64,000 nt of DNA, taken from contig NZ_JAVDYC010000001.1 in NCBI RefSeq assembly GCF_031458255.1, forward strand, positions 9,224,501 through 9,288,500. Reading direction: 5' to 3'. Positions within the stretch are counted from its first letter, which is position 1. Every line of letters begins with the position of its first letter. Positions 22,390 to 30,085 of this stretch are shown piece after piece. The stretch is from Catenuloplanes niger (lineage in GTDB: Bacteria; Actinomycetota; Actinomycetes; Mycobacteriales; Micromonosporaceae). Below the pieces are notes generated by a model that searched no databases, was not told where the DNA came from, and was given only the letters and a program-made list of their open reading frames with translations. A program made the position numbers and the translations under genes.

Positions 22390-22775
22390 TCAGCCCGGTT
22401 CCGCGCACGCCGGGCGCGGCAGACCACTCCCGCCGCGCCCGGCGCATGCCGCGTCGCCGGCCGCGCCGGGCGGTCTGTCACGCCTGGTTGCGCTGGCGTG
22501 CGTTGCGGCGCCGTCTGTCGCGCGGGGCAGTGGATTACGCCTGGTTGCGCTGCCGTGCGTTGCGGCGCCGTCTGTCGCGCCGGGCAGCGGATCGCGCCCG
22601 GCGCGCCGCCGCGCCGTCACGCCGCCGGGGCGCCGAGGCCCGGGTGCGGATGCTCGGTGGTGGCGCCCGGTGCGGTCGTGCGGCCACGGATCCGGAAGGG
22701 AGGCCGCCCGCGGCCGACCGGGGCCCGCGGGAGCATGCGGAACCCGCGCCGCCGGAAGCGGGTATGTCCGGCTCT
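22390..22775. repeat. 386-bp gap with a 57-bp tandem repeat
   Basis: From 22481 a unit of 57 bp beginning CGCCTGGTTGCGCTG is present twice in tandem (second copy from 22538) with about five differences, followed by a decayed third partial copy. The period is divisible by three and the frames stay open on both strands, giving Arg- or Ala-rich peptides, but no start with a ribosome-binding site or conserved product was seen. The rest of the gap holds no recognised feature. Confidence 0.7.
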
Positions 22776-23351
22776 TCAGGGTTCGCAGCCGACCGGCGAG
22801 TCGCCGGAGACGGCGTGCCAGCCCGGTGGCGGGTCCTCGCCGGTCAGGCCGTCGACGGACTCGCGGAGGAGGTCGGCGTGGCCGGTGTGGCGGCCGTACT
22901 CCTCGATCAGGTCGCCGAGCAGGCGGCGGAGCGAGGCGTGGTCGCCCTCGTCGGTGGCGACGTGGGCGGGCTGGCCGAGGTCGCCGCCGGCCAGGGCGGA
23001 CGCGAGTCGGTCGCGTGCGTGGCGGACCTCGTCGTCCCAGTACGCGTAGAGCCGCTCGGGCGGGTCGGCCGCGGCGGAGGTGAACGTCCAGTCGTGCGGG
23101 TTCTCGGCCCACGGCGAGCCGGGGGAGGAGCCGTGCAGTTTCCAGGTGAACGTGACCGCCTCGACCGCGGCGAGATGTTTGAGCAGGCCGCCGAGCGTCA
23201 GCGTGGACGCGCCGATCGTGGTGGCCAGCTGGGCGGCGTCGAGGCCGTCGGCCTTCCAGCGGAACGTGGTGCGCAGCCGGTCGAGCATGCCGGTGAGGTG
23301 GTCCAGCTCGTCTCCGGCGAGTGGCGGCTCCCACGGGGTGTCGTCGGTCAT
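22776..23351 (-). CDS. DinB-like / DUF664 family protein
   Basis: A 191-residue four-helix-bundle protein of the DinB superfamily. Typical segments are LDHLTGMLDRLRTTFRWKAD, LTLGGLLKHLAAVEAVTFTW (metal-ligand histidine in LKHLAAVE) and the late motif LGDLIEEYGRHTGHADLLRE (EYGRHxGHAD), which supplies two more histidines. Such proteins are often mycothiol- or bacillithiol-dependent transferases. It stands alone and converges on nothing; the divergent neighbour starts 75 bp away. Substrate unknown. Confidence 0.85.
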   Translation of the reverse strand: MTDDTPWEPPLAGDELDHLTGMLDRLRTTFRWKADGLDAAQLATTIGASTLTLGGLLKHLAAVEAVTFTWKLHGSSPGSPWAENPHDWTFTSAAADPPERLYAYWDDEVRHARDRLASALAGGDLGQPAHVATDEGDHASLRRLLGDLIEEYGRHTGHADLLRESVDGLTGEDPPPGWHAVSGDSPVGCEP

Positions 23352-23426
23352 GCCGCCACGGTAGGGCCGGAACCCGCCGCCGTGTGTCCGCAACGCCGCG
23401 GCCCGCGCGCCTGCGATCATCGGGAA

Positions 23427-24536
23427 GTGGAGATCATCTCGCTCACCGGGCCGGACAGCCACCGCCTGACGATGGCACCGGGCGTGGGGAGCTGCACGCT
23501 CGGGCCGCGCGGAGAGCTCCGGGTGGCGCCCGGCGACCACATCGACTGGACCGTCTTCGACCGGTTCAGCACGCCCGCCGGGTCGCCGTGGCCGCGCTGG
23601 TTCGGCTACGAGGGCGACGACACCGGCTGGGTCGCGTGGTCCCGGAACCGGCCGATCGAGGGTTTCACCTGGACTCCGCGCACCGCTCACGACCTGGACG
23701 CCGGGGACGCGCGCGTCGGCGACCTGGCCGTCACGCTGCGGCACGCCCCGCTGCGTCTGGTGCTGCCGCCCGGCCGGTTCGCCGCCGCCGGCGACCTGAC
23801 GCTGCTCACCCCGCTGCTGCCGGCCGGCGCGGACTGCCCGCCGCTGCACTTCGCACCGGACACCGCGCCCACGCCGGCCGTGCCGTGTGCGCTGCCGCCG
23901 CTGCCCGCGCTGGCCGCCGCGACCTCGGTCACCGTCGCCGTACCGCCGCTGCGGCAGCCGTTCGACTGCGCGACCCTGCTGCAGTTCCCCGGCGTCCGCC
24001 ACCTCGTGCTGTCCGGCAGTCTCACGAACGTCGGCGCGCTCGCCGCGCTCACCGGCCTGACCGGCCTGGAGCTGCGCTACGTACCGGACCTGTCGGACCT
24101 TCCGCCGCTGGACGGCTGGCCCGGCCTCACCCGGCTGATCGTCTGGAACGCCGACGACCGGGCCGTCCGGCGGCTGCGCGCCGAGCTGCGCCGTTCCACC
24201 CGCGAATGGGCCTACTTCTCGGTCTCGAAACCGCGCACCGCGGAATGGTTCCGCACCGAGTACGGTCTGCCGTTCGCCGGCTGGCCCGTACGGTCGGCCC
24301 GCGGTGCCGTGCGGGCGTACCGCGCCGCCGAGGCCTCGATCCGGGACGCGGCCACGGAGGCGGACGTCGAGGCCGCGGTCCACGTCTTCGTCCGGGCGAT
24401 CAACCGGCTCACCCGGATCGAGACCACCGAACGCGAGGACACCGCGGCCGCCGTCCGCCTGCTCACCGTCGCCACCCCGCTCGGCGACCTCAGCGCGGCC
24501 GCCGAGTCCTGGTACGACGCGGTCCGGATGTTCTGA
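23427..24536 (+). CDS. hypothetical protein with leucine-rich-repeat-like segment
   Basis: A 369-residue soluble protein. The middle (about 185-260) has a leucine-rich pattern (PGVRHLVLSGSLTNVGALAA, then LTGLTGLELRYV and WPGLTRLIVWN), suggesting two or three LRR-like turns. The C-terminal 110 residues are helical (ASIRDAATEADVEAAVHVFV). No export signal or enzyme motif is seen. The GTG start is weakly supported (GGGAA upstream). It converges with the small TraR/DksA-type gene, the two stops being three bases apart. Possible role: protein-protein interaction. Confidence 0.65.
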   Translation: MEIISLTGPDSHRLTMAPGVGSCTLGPRGELRVAPGDHIDWTVFDRFSTPAGSPWPRWFGYEGDDTGWVAWSRNRPIEGFTWTPRTAHDLDAGDARVGDLAVTLRHAPLRLVLPPGRFAAAGDLTLLTPLLPAGADCPPLHFAPDTAPTPAVPCALPPLPALAAATSVTVAVPPLRQPFDCATLLQFPGVRHLVLSGSLTNVGALAALTGLTGLELRYVPDLSDLPPLDGWPGLTRLIVWNADDRAVRRLRAELRRSTREWAYFSVSKPRTAEWFRTEYGLPFAGWPVRSARGAVRAYRAAEASIRDAATEADVEAAVHVFVRAINRLTRIETTEREDTAAAVRLLTVATPLGDLSAAAESWYDAVRMF

Positions 24537-24539
24537 CCG

Positions 24540-24866
24540 TCACGCGCAGGAGATGCAGAACCGGGCGAACGGCCGCGCGGCCAGGCGCGCCGCCGCGATC
24601 GGGTGCCGGCAGCGCTCGCAGACGCCGTAGTCGCCGGCGTCCACCCGGCGCAGTGCGTCGTCGACCTCGGCGATCCGCTCCCGGGTGGCCGCCAGCAGCG
24701 CGGTCAGCTGGGCGCGTTCGAAACCGATCGTCGTGCCCTCGGGGTCGTGCTCGTCGTCCGCGTTCGAGTCCCGCGACGCGGCGAACAGCGCCTCCAGATC
24801 GGCCGCCAGCCGTGCCTCCTCGGCCACCATCCCGGCGCGCAGCCGTCCCAGCTCGTCCCGCACCAT
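24540..24866 (-). CDS. TraR/DksA-type zinc-finger protein
   Basis: A 108-residue protein. A coiled-coil-like N-terminal helix pair (RLRAGMVAEEARLAADLEAL, later LLAATRERIAEVDDALRRVD) is followed by YGVCERCRHPIAAARL and ARFCISCA, a C4 zinc finger with the DksA/TraR C-terminal signature. Such proteins can enter the RNA polymerase secondary channel and alter transcription during stress. The family's DxxDxA-type tip is not obvious here. The ATG start at 24866 is preceded by GGGGAT, a weak RBS. Confidence 0.85.
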   Translation of the reverse strand: MVRDELGRLRAGMVAEEARLAADLEALFAASRDSNADDEHDPEGTTIGFERAQLTALLAATRERIAEVDDALRRVDAGDYGVCERCRHPIAAARLAARPFARFCISCA

Positions 24867-24978
24867 CCCCGGAGCGTAACCGCAGCCGCGGGCGCCGATG
24901 GGGTACGCTTCGCGGCGAGTCACCTCCGTTCGTCGATGGCCCGCGTGCGCCGCGAAGCGCGTAACACATGACCGTTGG

Positions 24979-25545
24979 ATGCCGGGCCGTCACCGTCGAG
25001 TGCTGGAGCGTCGTCGCTCCCGTCCGGTGACGGCCGCGATCCGGGTGCGGACGCCCCGGGAGATCCGGTCGGCCCGCCGCGCCCGCCCGCACCGGTGCTG
25101 GGGACATCTGATCGCCGCACCGCTCTGGCCGATGCACGGCGCCAACCTCGGTACGCTGCTGCGCACCTGCGACGCCGTCGGCGCGTGCCTGGCGGTGCCG
25201 CCGTTCCGGTGGGTGGACGAGGCGCTGGCCCGCGGCAACACGCTGCGCCGGCCCACCTGCGTGCACCGGGTCGGCAACCCGCTGCGCTGGCTGGCCGAGG
25301 AACGTCGCGCGGGCGCGGCCGTGCTCGGCGTGGAACTGGCCGACGAGGCGATCCGCCTGGCCGACCTGCCCACCGCCCGCCGCCGTACCGTCATGGTGCT
25401 CGGCCACGAGGCCACCGGCATCCCGCCGGAGGCGCTCGACCTCCTGGACGGCGCCGTGGAGATCCCGATGATCGGCACCGGTTCCAGCCTCAACGTCGCC
25501 GTCGCCGGATCACTCGTGCTCTACCGCCTCGCCGGCCTGCTGTGA
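24979..25545 (+). CDS. SpoU/TrmH-family RNA 2'-O-methyltransferase
   Basis: A protein of about 188 residues with the SPOUT knot motifs: motif 1 LIAAPLWPMHGANLGTLLRT (the asparagine and the NxGxxxRT pattern), motif 2 VMVLGHEATGIPPEAL, and motif 3 IPMIGTGSSLNVAVAGSLVL. It would methylate a ribose in rRNA or tRNA using SAM. The basic N-terminus (residues 1-35) could bind RNA. The ATG at 24979 is a choice without a clear RBS; a GTG at 25027 sits nearer the conserved fold. Confidence 0.85.
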   Translation: MPGRHRRVLERRRSRPVTAAIRVRTPREIRSARRARPHRCWGHLIAAPLWPMHGANLGTLLRTCDAVGACLAVPPFRWVDEALARGNTLRRPTCVHRVGNPLRWLAEERRAGAAVLGVELADEAIRLADLPTARRRTVMVLGHEATGIPPEALDLLDGAVEIPMIGTGSSLNVAVAGSLVLYRLAGLL

Positions 25546-25586
25546 CGCGGATGTGGTGGTTCGGGCGCCGTGGCCCGGCCGGTGGA

Positions 25587-27083
25587 TCAGCCGTCCACCG
25601 AGGCCGTCCGGTGCACCGGACGAGGTCCACGGATCACGACGTAGGCGAACAGGGCGGCCATCACCAGGACACCCACCCACATCGCCCGCTGCCAGCCGTC
25701 CACGAAGGCCTCCTGGGCGGCCCTGATCACCGTGCTGTCGCCGGTCGCCAGCGCGCCGGCCAGGCCGTCGCGGGCGGCCGGGGCCGCGGACGGGTGGGTG
25801 TCGACCGCGGTGCGGTAGCCGGCGGAGAGGACGGCGCCGAGCAGGGCGACGCCGAGCGCGGTGCCGAACTCGCGCGTGACGTCGTTGAGCGCGGACGCCA
25901 CGCCCTGCCGGGACCGGGGCAGCGCGGACGTGATCGCCTCGGTCGCGGGCGTCATCGTCAGTCCCATGCCGAGACCCATCGCCAGCATGCCCGGCAGCAC
26001 CGAGGGGTAGCCGCCGTCCACCGAGACCAGGACGGCCATCAGCGCCAGCCCGACGCCGCCGAGCGCGATGCCGGTGGCCATCGTGGCGCGGGCGCCGAGC
26101 ACCGCGGCCACCCGCGGGGCGAGACCGGACGCGGCCATCATCAGGATCGCCATCGGCATCAGCGCGAGCGTGGACCGCAGGCCGGACCAGCCCAGGACCG
26201 CCTGGAGGTACGGGAACAGGACCACGAAGATGCCGGCCTGCACGCCGAAGACCGCCAGCAGCGCCACCGATCCGCCGGCCAGGCCACGGTCGCGGAACAG
26301 GCGCACGTCGAGCAGCGGTGCGGGCCGGCGTAGCTCCCAGGCCACGAAACCGGCGGTGCCGAGCGCGCCGGCCAGCAGCCCGGTGAGGGTGAGCGGCGCG
26401 GTCCAGCCGTGTTCCGGGCCTTCGTGCAGCGTGACGATCAGGCCGATCGCGGCGACCACGGACGCGAGCGTGCCGACCGTGTCGAAGTCGTGGCCCGTCG
26501 TCTCCCGGGAGTTCGGCACGGCGCGCAGCGTCAGCGCGGCGGCCACCACGACCAGCGCGACCGGCAGCAGGAACAGCCACCGCCAGTCGGCCACGTCGAC
26601 GAGCAGCGCGGACAGGTACATGCCGAGGATCCCGCCGCCGCCCGCGACGCCGGTCCAGACGCCGATCGCCCGGGAGCGTTCCGCGTCCGGGAACGTCGAC
26701 GTGATCACGGCCAGGGTGACCGGCATGATCATCGCGGCGCCGACGCCGGCCGCGAGCCGGGCTGCGATCATCAGCTCGGCGGACGTGGCCAGGCCGGCGG
26801 CCGCGCTCGCGGCGCCGAACAGCGCCAGGCCGGCCAGCAGCACCGGCCGGCGGCCCCAGCGGTCACCGGCTGCGCCGAGCGGGAGCAGCAGCGCGGCCAG
26901 GCTGATCGTGTACACGTTGATGATCCACAGGACGGTGCCCTGGGAGGCGCCGAACGCGAGCGCGATCTGCTGCTGGGCGACGTTGAGCCCGGAGACCGAG
27001 GCGATCACGGCCATCAGCGCGACGCACACCGCGATCAGGATCGCGCGCCGCTGCCGGGCCTCGGGGACGGTGGAGAGTGTCAT
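25587..27083 (-). CDS. MFS drug exporter of the EmrB/QacA type
   Basis: A 498-residue transporter with 14 predicted membrane helices. Family motifs include LGAAGDRWGRRPVLLAGL (motif A), RLAAGVGAAMIMPVTLAVI (motif B) and GVWTGVAGGGGILGMYLSAL (the antiporter motif C region). It would use the proton gradient to expel hydrophobic or cationic drugs. The ATG at 27083 is followed by a normal short N-terminus. The upstream site TTGC-N7-GCAA at 27127-27141 could bind a regulator, although no regulator gene is adjacent. Confidence 0.9.
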   Translation of the reverse strand: MTLSTVPEARQRRAILIAVCVALMAVIASVSGLNVAQQQIALAFGASQGTVLWIINVYTISLAALLLPLGAAGDRWGRRPVLLAGLALFGAASAAAGLATSAELMIAARLAAGVGAAMIMPVTLAVITSTFPDAERSRAIGVWTGVAGGGGILGMYLSALLVDVADWRWLFLLPVALVVVAAALTLRAVPNSRETTGHDFDTVGTLASVVAAIGLIVTLHEGPEHGWTAPLTLTGLLAGALGTAGFVAWELRRPAPLLDVRLFRDRGLAGGSVALLAVFGVQAGIFVVLFPYLQAVLGWSGLRSTLALMPMAILMMAASGLAPRVAAVLGARATMATGIALGGVGLALMAVLVSVDGGYPSVLPGMLAMGLGMGLTMTPATEAITSALPRSRQGVASALNDVTREFGTALGVALLGAVLSAGYRTAVDTHPSAAPAARDGLAGALATGDSTVIRAAQEAFVDGWQRAMWVGVLVMAALFAYVVIRGPRPVHRTASVDG

Positions 27084-27126
27084 GCCGGGAAGCGTGCCAC
27101 CGGGATTGCGGCGGCAGCACGTACCG

Positions 27127-27141
27127 TTGCTGAAATTGCAA
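27127..27141. promoter_or_regulatory. TTGC-N7-GCAA site upstream of the MFS exporter
   Basis: The 15-bp sequence TTGCTGAAATTGCAA is an interrupted palindrome and unusually AT-rich for this genome. It lies 44 bp before the MFS exporter start and could be an operator overlapping its promoter. No repressor gene is next to it. Confidence 0.3.
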
Positions 27142-27194
27142 GATCCTCCGTGCCGGTCTCGATCCGGCTCGGCGTGGACGGGCTGAGCCGGCGG

Positions 27195-28088
27195 TCAGGG
27201 CTCGTCGGGGCCGGCCCGCCGATCCAGCAGCGGAGACCGTTTCCGCAGGTGGGCCAGGGGCCAGGACAGGTCGGTGAGCGCGCCGGCCCGGCCGCTGCGC
27301 AGCGCCGCCAGCTCGGCCCGCGCGTCGATGAACAACCACGCCCGGTAGGCCGGCCGGATCAGCTGCCACTCCGTCTCGGACAGCGGGCGCACCTCGTCGT
27401 AGCCGCGCAGCACCTCGTCCTGATATCCGCGCCAGGACAGCGCGAAGTCGGCGACCTGGACCGTGTGGTGCGTGCCCTCGAAGTCGAGCACGGCGGTGAG
27501 CCGGCCGTCGTCGTACAGCAGGTTCCACGGCGCGAAATCGCCGTGGATCACGCTGCGCGGCGCGTCCGGCGCCGGGTGCGCGGCGAACCAGGCCCGCGTC
27601 GCCTCGAGGCACCGCCACATCGTGCGCGCGCCGTCCGGGTCGGTCCGCTCGTGGACCCGCAGCCAGTCGTCGAGCGCGCGATCCGCCACCACCGCGGCCG
27701 GGTCGGCGAACCCGCCGCGCTGGCCGGTGATGCCGGTCGCGGCCGCGGACGCGTGCAGCTCGGCCAGCAGCCGGCCCCGCGCGCGCTGCTCGGCCGGACC
27801 GGCGTCCGGCGGCCGGCCGGGCAGCCGGTGGAACAGCGCCCACGCGCCGCCGGGCACGTCGATCGGGTCGTCCGCCAGCTCCGGCGTGGGCCAGCCGAGC
27901 GCCCGCAGCGCGTCCGCGACCCGCACCGGGTAGCGCCAGTCCGGGAACGCCCCGTCGTCGAAGAACTTCACCACCAGCGGTACGCCGTCGCGCGTCGCCG
28001 CCCAGGTGCCGCGCGGCCGGCCGCCGAGCGGCGGCCCGGGCGTGATCCGCCACCGCGCGCCGACCTCCGGATCCACCATGGAAGCCAT
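27195..28088 (-). CDS. aminoglycoside-phosphotransferase-like (APH) family protein
   Basis: A 297-residue kinase-like protein with the APH/choline-kinase signature. Catalytic loop VIHGDFAPWNLLYDDG (near 190; HGDxxxxN), followed by LTAVLDFEG, the metal-binding DFE. Residues PLVVKFFDDG hold the likely ATP lysine. The pocket is unlike resistance enzymes such as APH(3'), so the substrate may be a metabolite. Two in-frame ATGs at 28088 and 28079 and a GTG at 28076 compete as start. Confidence 0.8.
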   Translation of the reverse strand: MASMVDPEVGARWRITPGPPLGGRPRGTWAATRDGVPLVVKFFDDGAFPDWRYPVRVADALRALGWPTPELADDPIDVPGGAWALFHRLPGRPPDAGPAEQRARGRLLAELHASAAATGITGQRGGFADPAAVVADRALDDWLRVHERTDPDGARTMWRCLEATRAWFAAHPAPDAPRSVIHGDFAPWNLLYDDGRLTAVLDFEGTHHTVQVADFALSWRGYQDEVLRGYDEVRPLSETEWQLIRPAYRAWLFIDARAELAALRSGRAGALTDLSWPLAHLRKRSPLLDRRAGPDEP

Positions 28089-28102
28089 GGTATGCAGGAC
28101 GG

Positions 28103-28393
28103 ATGCACACGGACGACGGCCGCTACATCGTGGTCAAGGGCCGCCGCTGGCGCGCCACCGACCCGGAGATCCCGGAGGACGTGGCCGCGACGCTGCGCAC
28201 GGCGTTGATGTCGGCGCGCCGGGACGTCGGCACGGCCCTGCGCGCCGGCGAGGATCCGGCGCCCGCGCGGGCCCGTGTCCAGTCGGCGAAGGTGGCGCTC
28301 GGCGAGCGCGGCACCCCGTGGTGGGAGCAGAGCATCGAGGAGCGCCGCGAGCGCTGGGAACGGGGCCTGCGCGCCCTGGACGCGGCGGGCTGA
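28103..28393 (+). CDS. conserved small protein, function unknown
   Basis: A 96-residue, mostly helical, highly charged protein. It starts DGRYIVVKGRRWRATDPEIP and ends with KVALGERGTPWWEQSIEERR, a Trp-Trp-Glu motif that I recall from short unannotated actinomycete proteins, sometimes mislabelled as Tol-type transporters. No signal peptide or membrane segment is present. It is divergent from the phosphotransferase gene, separated by 14 bases, so promoters must overlap the coding ends. Confidence 0.65.
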   Translation: MHTDDGRYIVVKGRRWRATDPEIPEDVAATLRTALMSARRDVGTALRAGEDPAPARARVQSAKVALGERGTPWWEQSIEERRERWERGLRALDAAG

Positions 28394-28401
28394 CCGGCGG
28401 G

Positions 28402-28530
28402 TCAGCGAGGGGCCGCCCGGGGGACCGGGTCCCCTTCGAACCAGTACCAGCCGTCCACCACGGTCAGCACCGCCGCGGCCTCGCGCCTGCCGTTGTCCGG
28501 AACCGTCCGCGCCGGGCCGTCACTGTCCAC
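28402..28530 (-). CDS. possible 42-residue protein or gene remnant
   Basis: A short frame from a GTG at 28530 with GC-rich third positions throughout, ending AAAVLTVVDGWYWFEGDPVP before the stop. Codon use looks real, but there is no ribosome-binding site, so this may be the 3' fragment of a decayed gene. It converges on the small gene at 28103-28393 with an eight-base gap. The remaining 148 bp to the LysR gene hold nothing recognisable. Confidence 0.3.
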   Translation of the reverse strand: MDSDGPARTVPDNGRREAAAVLTVVDGWYWFEGDPVPRAAPR

Positions 28531-28678
28531 ATCGGCATTGGATCAAGGTGTGTGCAGCCGGCGCAATCGCCGTTTCGGACGGGCCGGGCCGTCGCGGGAC
28601 CGGGTGGCTGCCCGGTGCCGGCCGCGGCGGCGGTGACGGGGTGTGAAGGCGGGCCGCGACACGGACTACGATCTTTCG

Positions 28679-29605
28679 ATGCCTCTGGAGCCCGGACACC
28701 TTCGCCTGCTGGCCATGATCAGCCGACACAGTTCCACCGCTGCCGCAGCCGGTGAGCTGGGCGTTTCGCCGGCCGAGGCCGCGCAGGAGCTGGCCCGTGC
28801 CGAGCGCGACTGCGGGGTGCCGCTGTTGCGGCGCGGGCCGCGCGGTGACTCGCTGACCGCCGCCGGGCATCTGCTCGCCCGGCACGGTGCCGACATCGAC
28901 CGGCTGACCGCGCAGGCCACCGCGGGCCTCGCGGAACTGCTCGGCCGGGTGTCGCTGCGGCTGCGGCTCGGCGCCTGCGAGACCACGGCGCTGCACCTTC
29001 TGCCGCCCGCGCTGGGCGCGTTGCGCCGCCGGCAGCCCGACGCCGACCTGTACGTCGCCGACCTGCGCCTCGATCAGGGACTGGACCGGGCGCTCGCCCA
29101 GGTCGAGGACGGTGAGCTGGACCTGGCCGTGTTCGCGGTCTGGGACGACGCGCCGAAGGTGTCCGCCCAGATCACGCTGTATCCGCTGGTCACCGACCCG
29201 CTCGTGGTGGTGCTGCCGGAGGGGCACCCGCTCGCGGCCGACGGTCAGCCGCTCGCTCTCGAGGCGCTGGCCGGTGAGCCGTGGATCGCGCTGCCCGCGG
29301 GGACCGTGGACCGGGAACAGCTCGACCGTGCGGCCGGTGCCGCGGGGTTCGTGCCGGACGTGCGTTTCCAGGCGGCGTCCTACGCGGCCGCGCAGGCGTT
29401 CGCGGGTGCGGATGCCGGTGTCACGCTGGCGCCGCGGCTCGCGTTGACCGGCGCGGCCGGCACCGTCCATCGTGACCTCACGGCGCCCGCGCCGCACCGC
29501 ACGCTCTACGCCGCGACGCTCACGGACACCCGGCTGGCGCCGCTGGCCACCACCGTCCTCACGTTCCTGGACAAGGCGGTCACCGCTCTCACCGGCCGCT
29601 CCTGA
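28679..29605 (+). CDS. LysR-family transcriptional regulator
   Basis: A 308-residue regulator. The N-terminal winged helix-turn-helix (about 3-60) reads LRLLAMISRHSSTAAAAGEL, then GVSPAEAAQELARAERDCGV and PLLRRGPRG. The periplasmic-binding-protein-like effector domain follows (about 90-300; LRLGACETTALHLLPPAL, then DPLVVVLPEGHPLA). Neither neighbour is the usual divergent target: the gene upstream is a short remnant and downstream is a gene-poor stretch, so the regulated gene is unclear. The ATG at 28679 begins the standard LysR N-terminus. Confidence 0.82.
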   Translation: MPLEPGHLRLLAMISRHSSTAAAAGELGVSPAEAAQELARAERDCGVPLLRRGPRGDSLTAAGHLLARHGADIDRLTAQATAGLAELLGRVSLRLRLGACETTALHLLPPALGALRRRQPDADLYVADLRLDQGLDRALAQVEDGELDLAVFAVWDDAPKVSAQITLYPLVTDPLVVVLPEGHPLAADGQPLALEALAGEPWIALPAGTVDREQLDRAAGAAGFVPDVRFQAASYAAAQAFAGADAGVTLAPRLALTGAAGTVHRDLTAPAPHRTLYAATLTDTRLAPLATTVLTFLDKAVTALTGRS

Positions 29606-29756
29606 CACCCGCCCGGCGCCGGACGCGAGGCGATCGGACGCGGGTAATCAATCCAGCCTCCTAGGATGCACAGCGGGTGTGCGACGCGGCACGGCGGTGG
29701 CGGGACCGCCGGACGCCGCGATGCGATCGGGCCGCCTTCGTCGTTCGCGGACCGGC

Positions 29757-29813
29757 CTCGACCATCGGCCGGCTGTGCACGAGCCTCTCGTGCACAGCCG
29801 GCCGATGGTCGAG
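29757..29813. repeat. perfect 27-bp inverted repeat with a 3-bp loop
   Basis: The left arm (29757-29783, starting CTCGACCATCGGCCGGCTG) and right arm (29787-29813) are exact reverse complements separated by only CCT. A stem of 27 bp without mismatch is longer than a normal terminator and lacks a T run. It interrupts a minus-strand coding remnant. It may be a fold-back from an excised element, an artefactual snap-back duplication, or a structured RNA. Confidence 0.85.
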
Positions 29814-29937
29814 CGGTCAGCGCCGCGTGGCCCGGCTCGGTGAGGCGGGCCCGGAACTCGGCCAGGACGGTGCCGAAGACCTCGTTGAGGCGGGTCAGCT
29901 CCTCCGGGGCCGAGGCGGCCCTCGCGCAGCAAGGGCG
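29814..29937 (-). pseudogene. gene remnant truncated at the inverted repeat
   Basis: About 40 codons on the minus strand keep GC-rich third positions and read RAASAPEELTRLNEVFGTVL, then AEFRARLTEPGHAALT, until the frame runs into the right arm of the inverted repeat. The helical pattern resembles a regulator or sensor helix but is too short to name. There is no start codon with an RBS, so this is treated as a fragment of a disrupted gene. Confidence 0.35.
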
Positions 29938-30018
29938 AAGGCGGTCTCGACCGGGGTGGGGGAGTTCGTCACGGCCGGGAGTGCGGGGCCGCCCACCGAC
30001 ACTTTCGGCGTACCGTCG

Positions 30019-30036
30019 TGGGTCTTTCGCCCCTGG
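30019..30036. promoter_or_regulatory. DosR/DevR-like box upstream of the Acg nitroreductase
   Basis: The sequence TGGGTCTTTCGCCCCTGG resembles the DosR consensus (GGGACTTTNGNCCC) with one mismatch in the left core. A second weaker half (GACACTTTCGGCGT) lies about 20 bp upstream at 29997-30010. Acg-type genes are classic members of hypoxia/NO dormancy regulons, so control by a DosR-type response regulator is plausible here. The regulator itself is not in the window. Confidence 0.45.
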
Positions 30037-30085
30037 GCCGGTGATCGGCGAGCCGGGAGGCTGGTGGGGACGAGGGAGGCACGCG

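Larger units (their letters stand above)
29606..30085. other. 480-bp gene-poor region with remnant and inverted repeat
   Basis: This stretch holds no intact gene. It contains a third, weaker copy of the TCCTAGGAYGC...GGTGTGCG element (29659-29683), the perfect 27-bp inverted repeat (29757-29813), a fragment of a minus-strand gene (29814-29937), and DosR-like boxes before the nitroreductase gene. The mix suggests a decayed insertion site. Confidence 0.55.
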
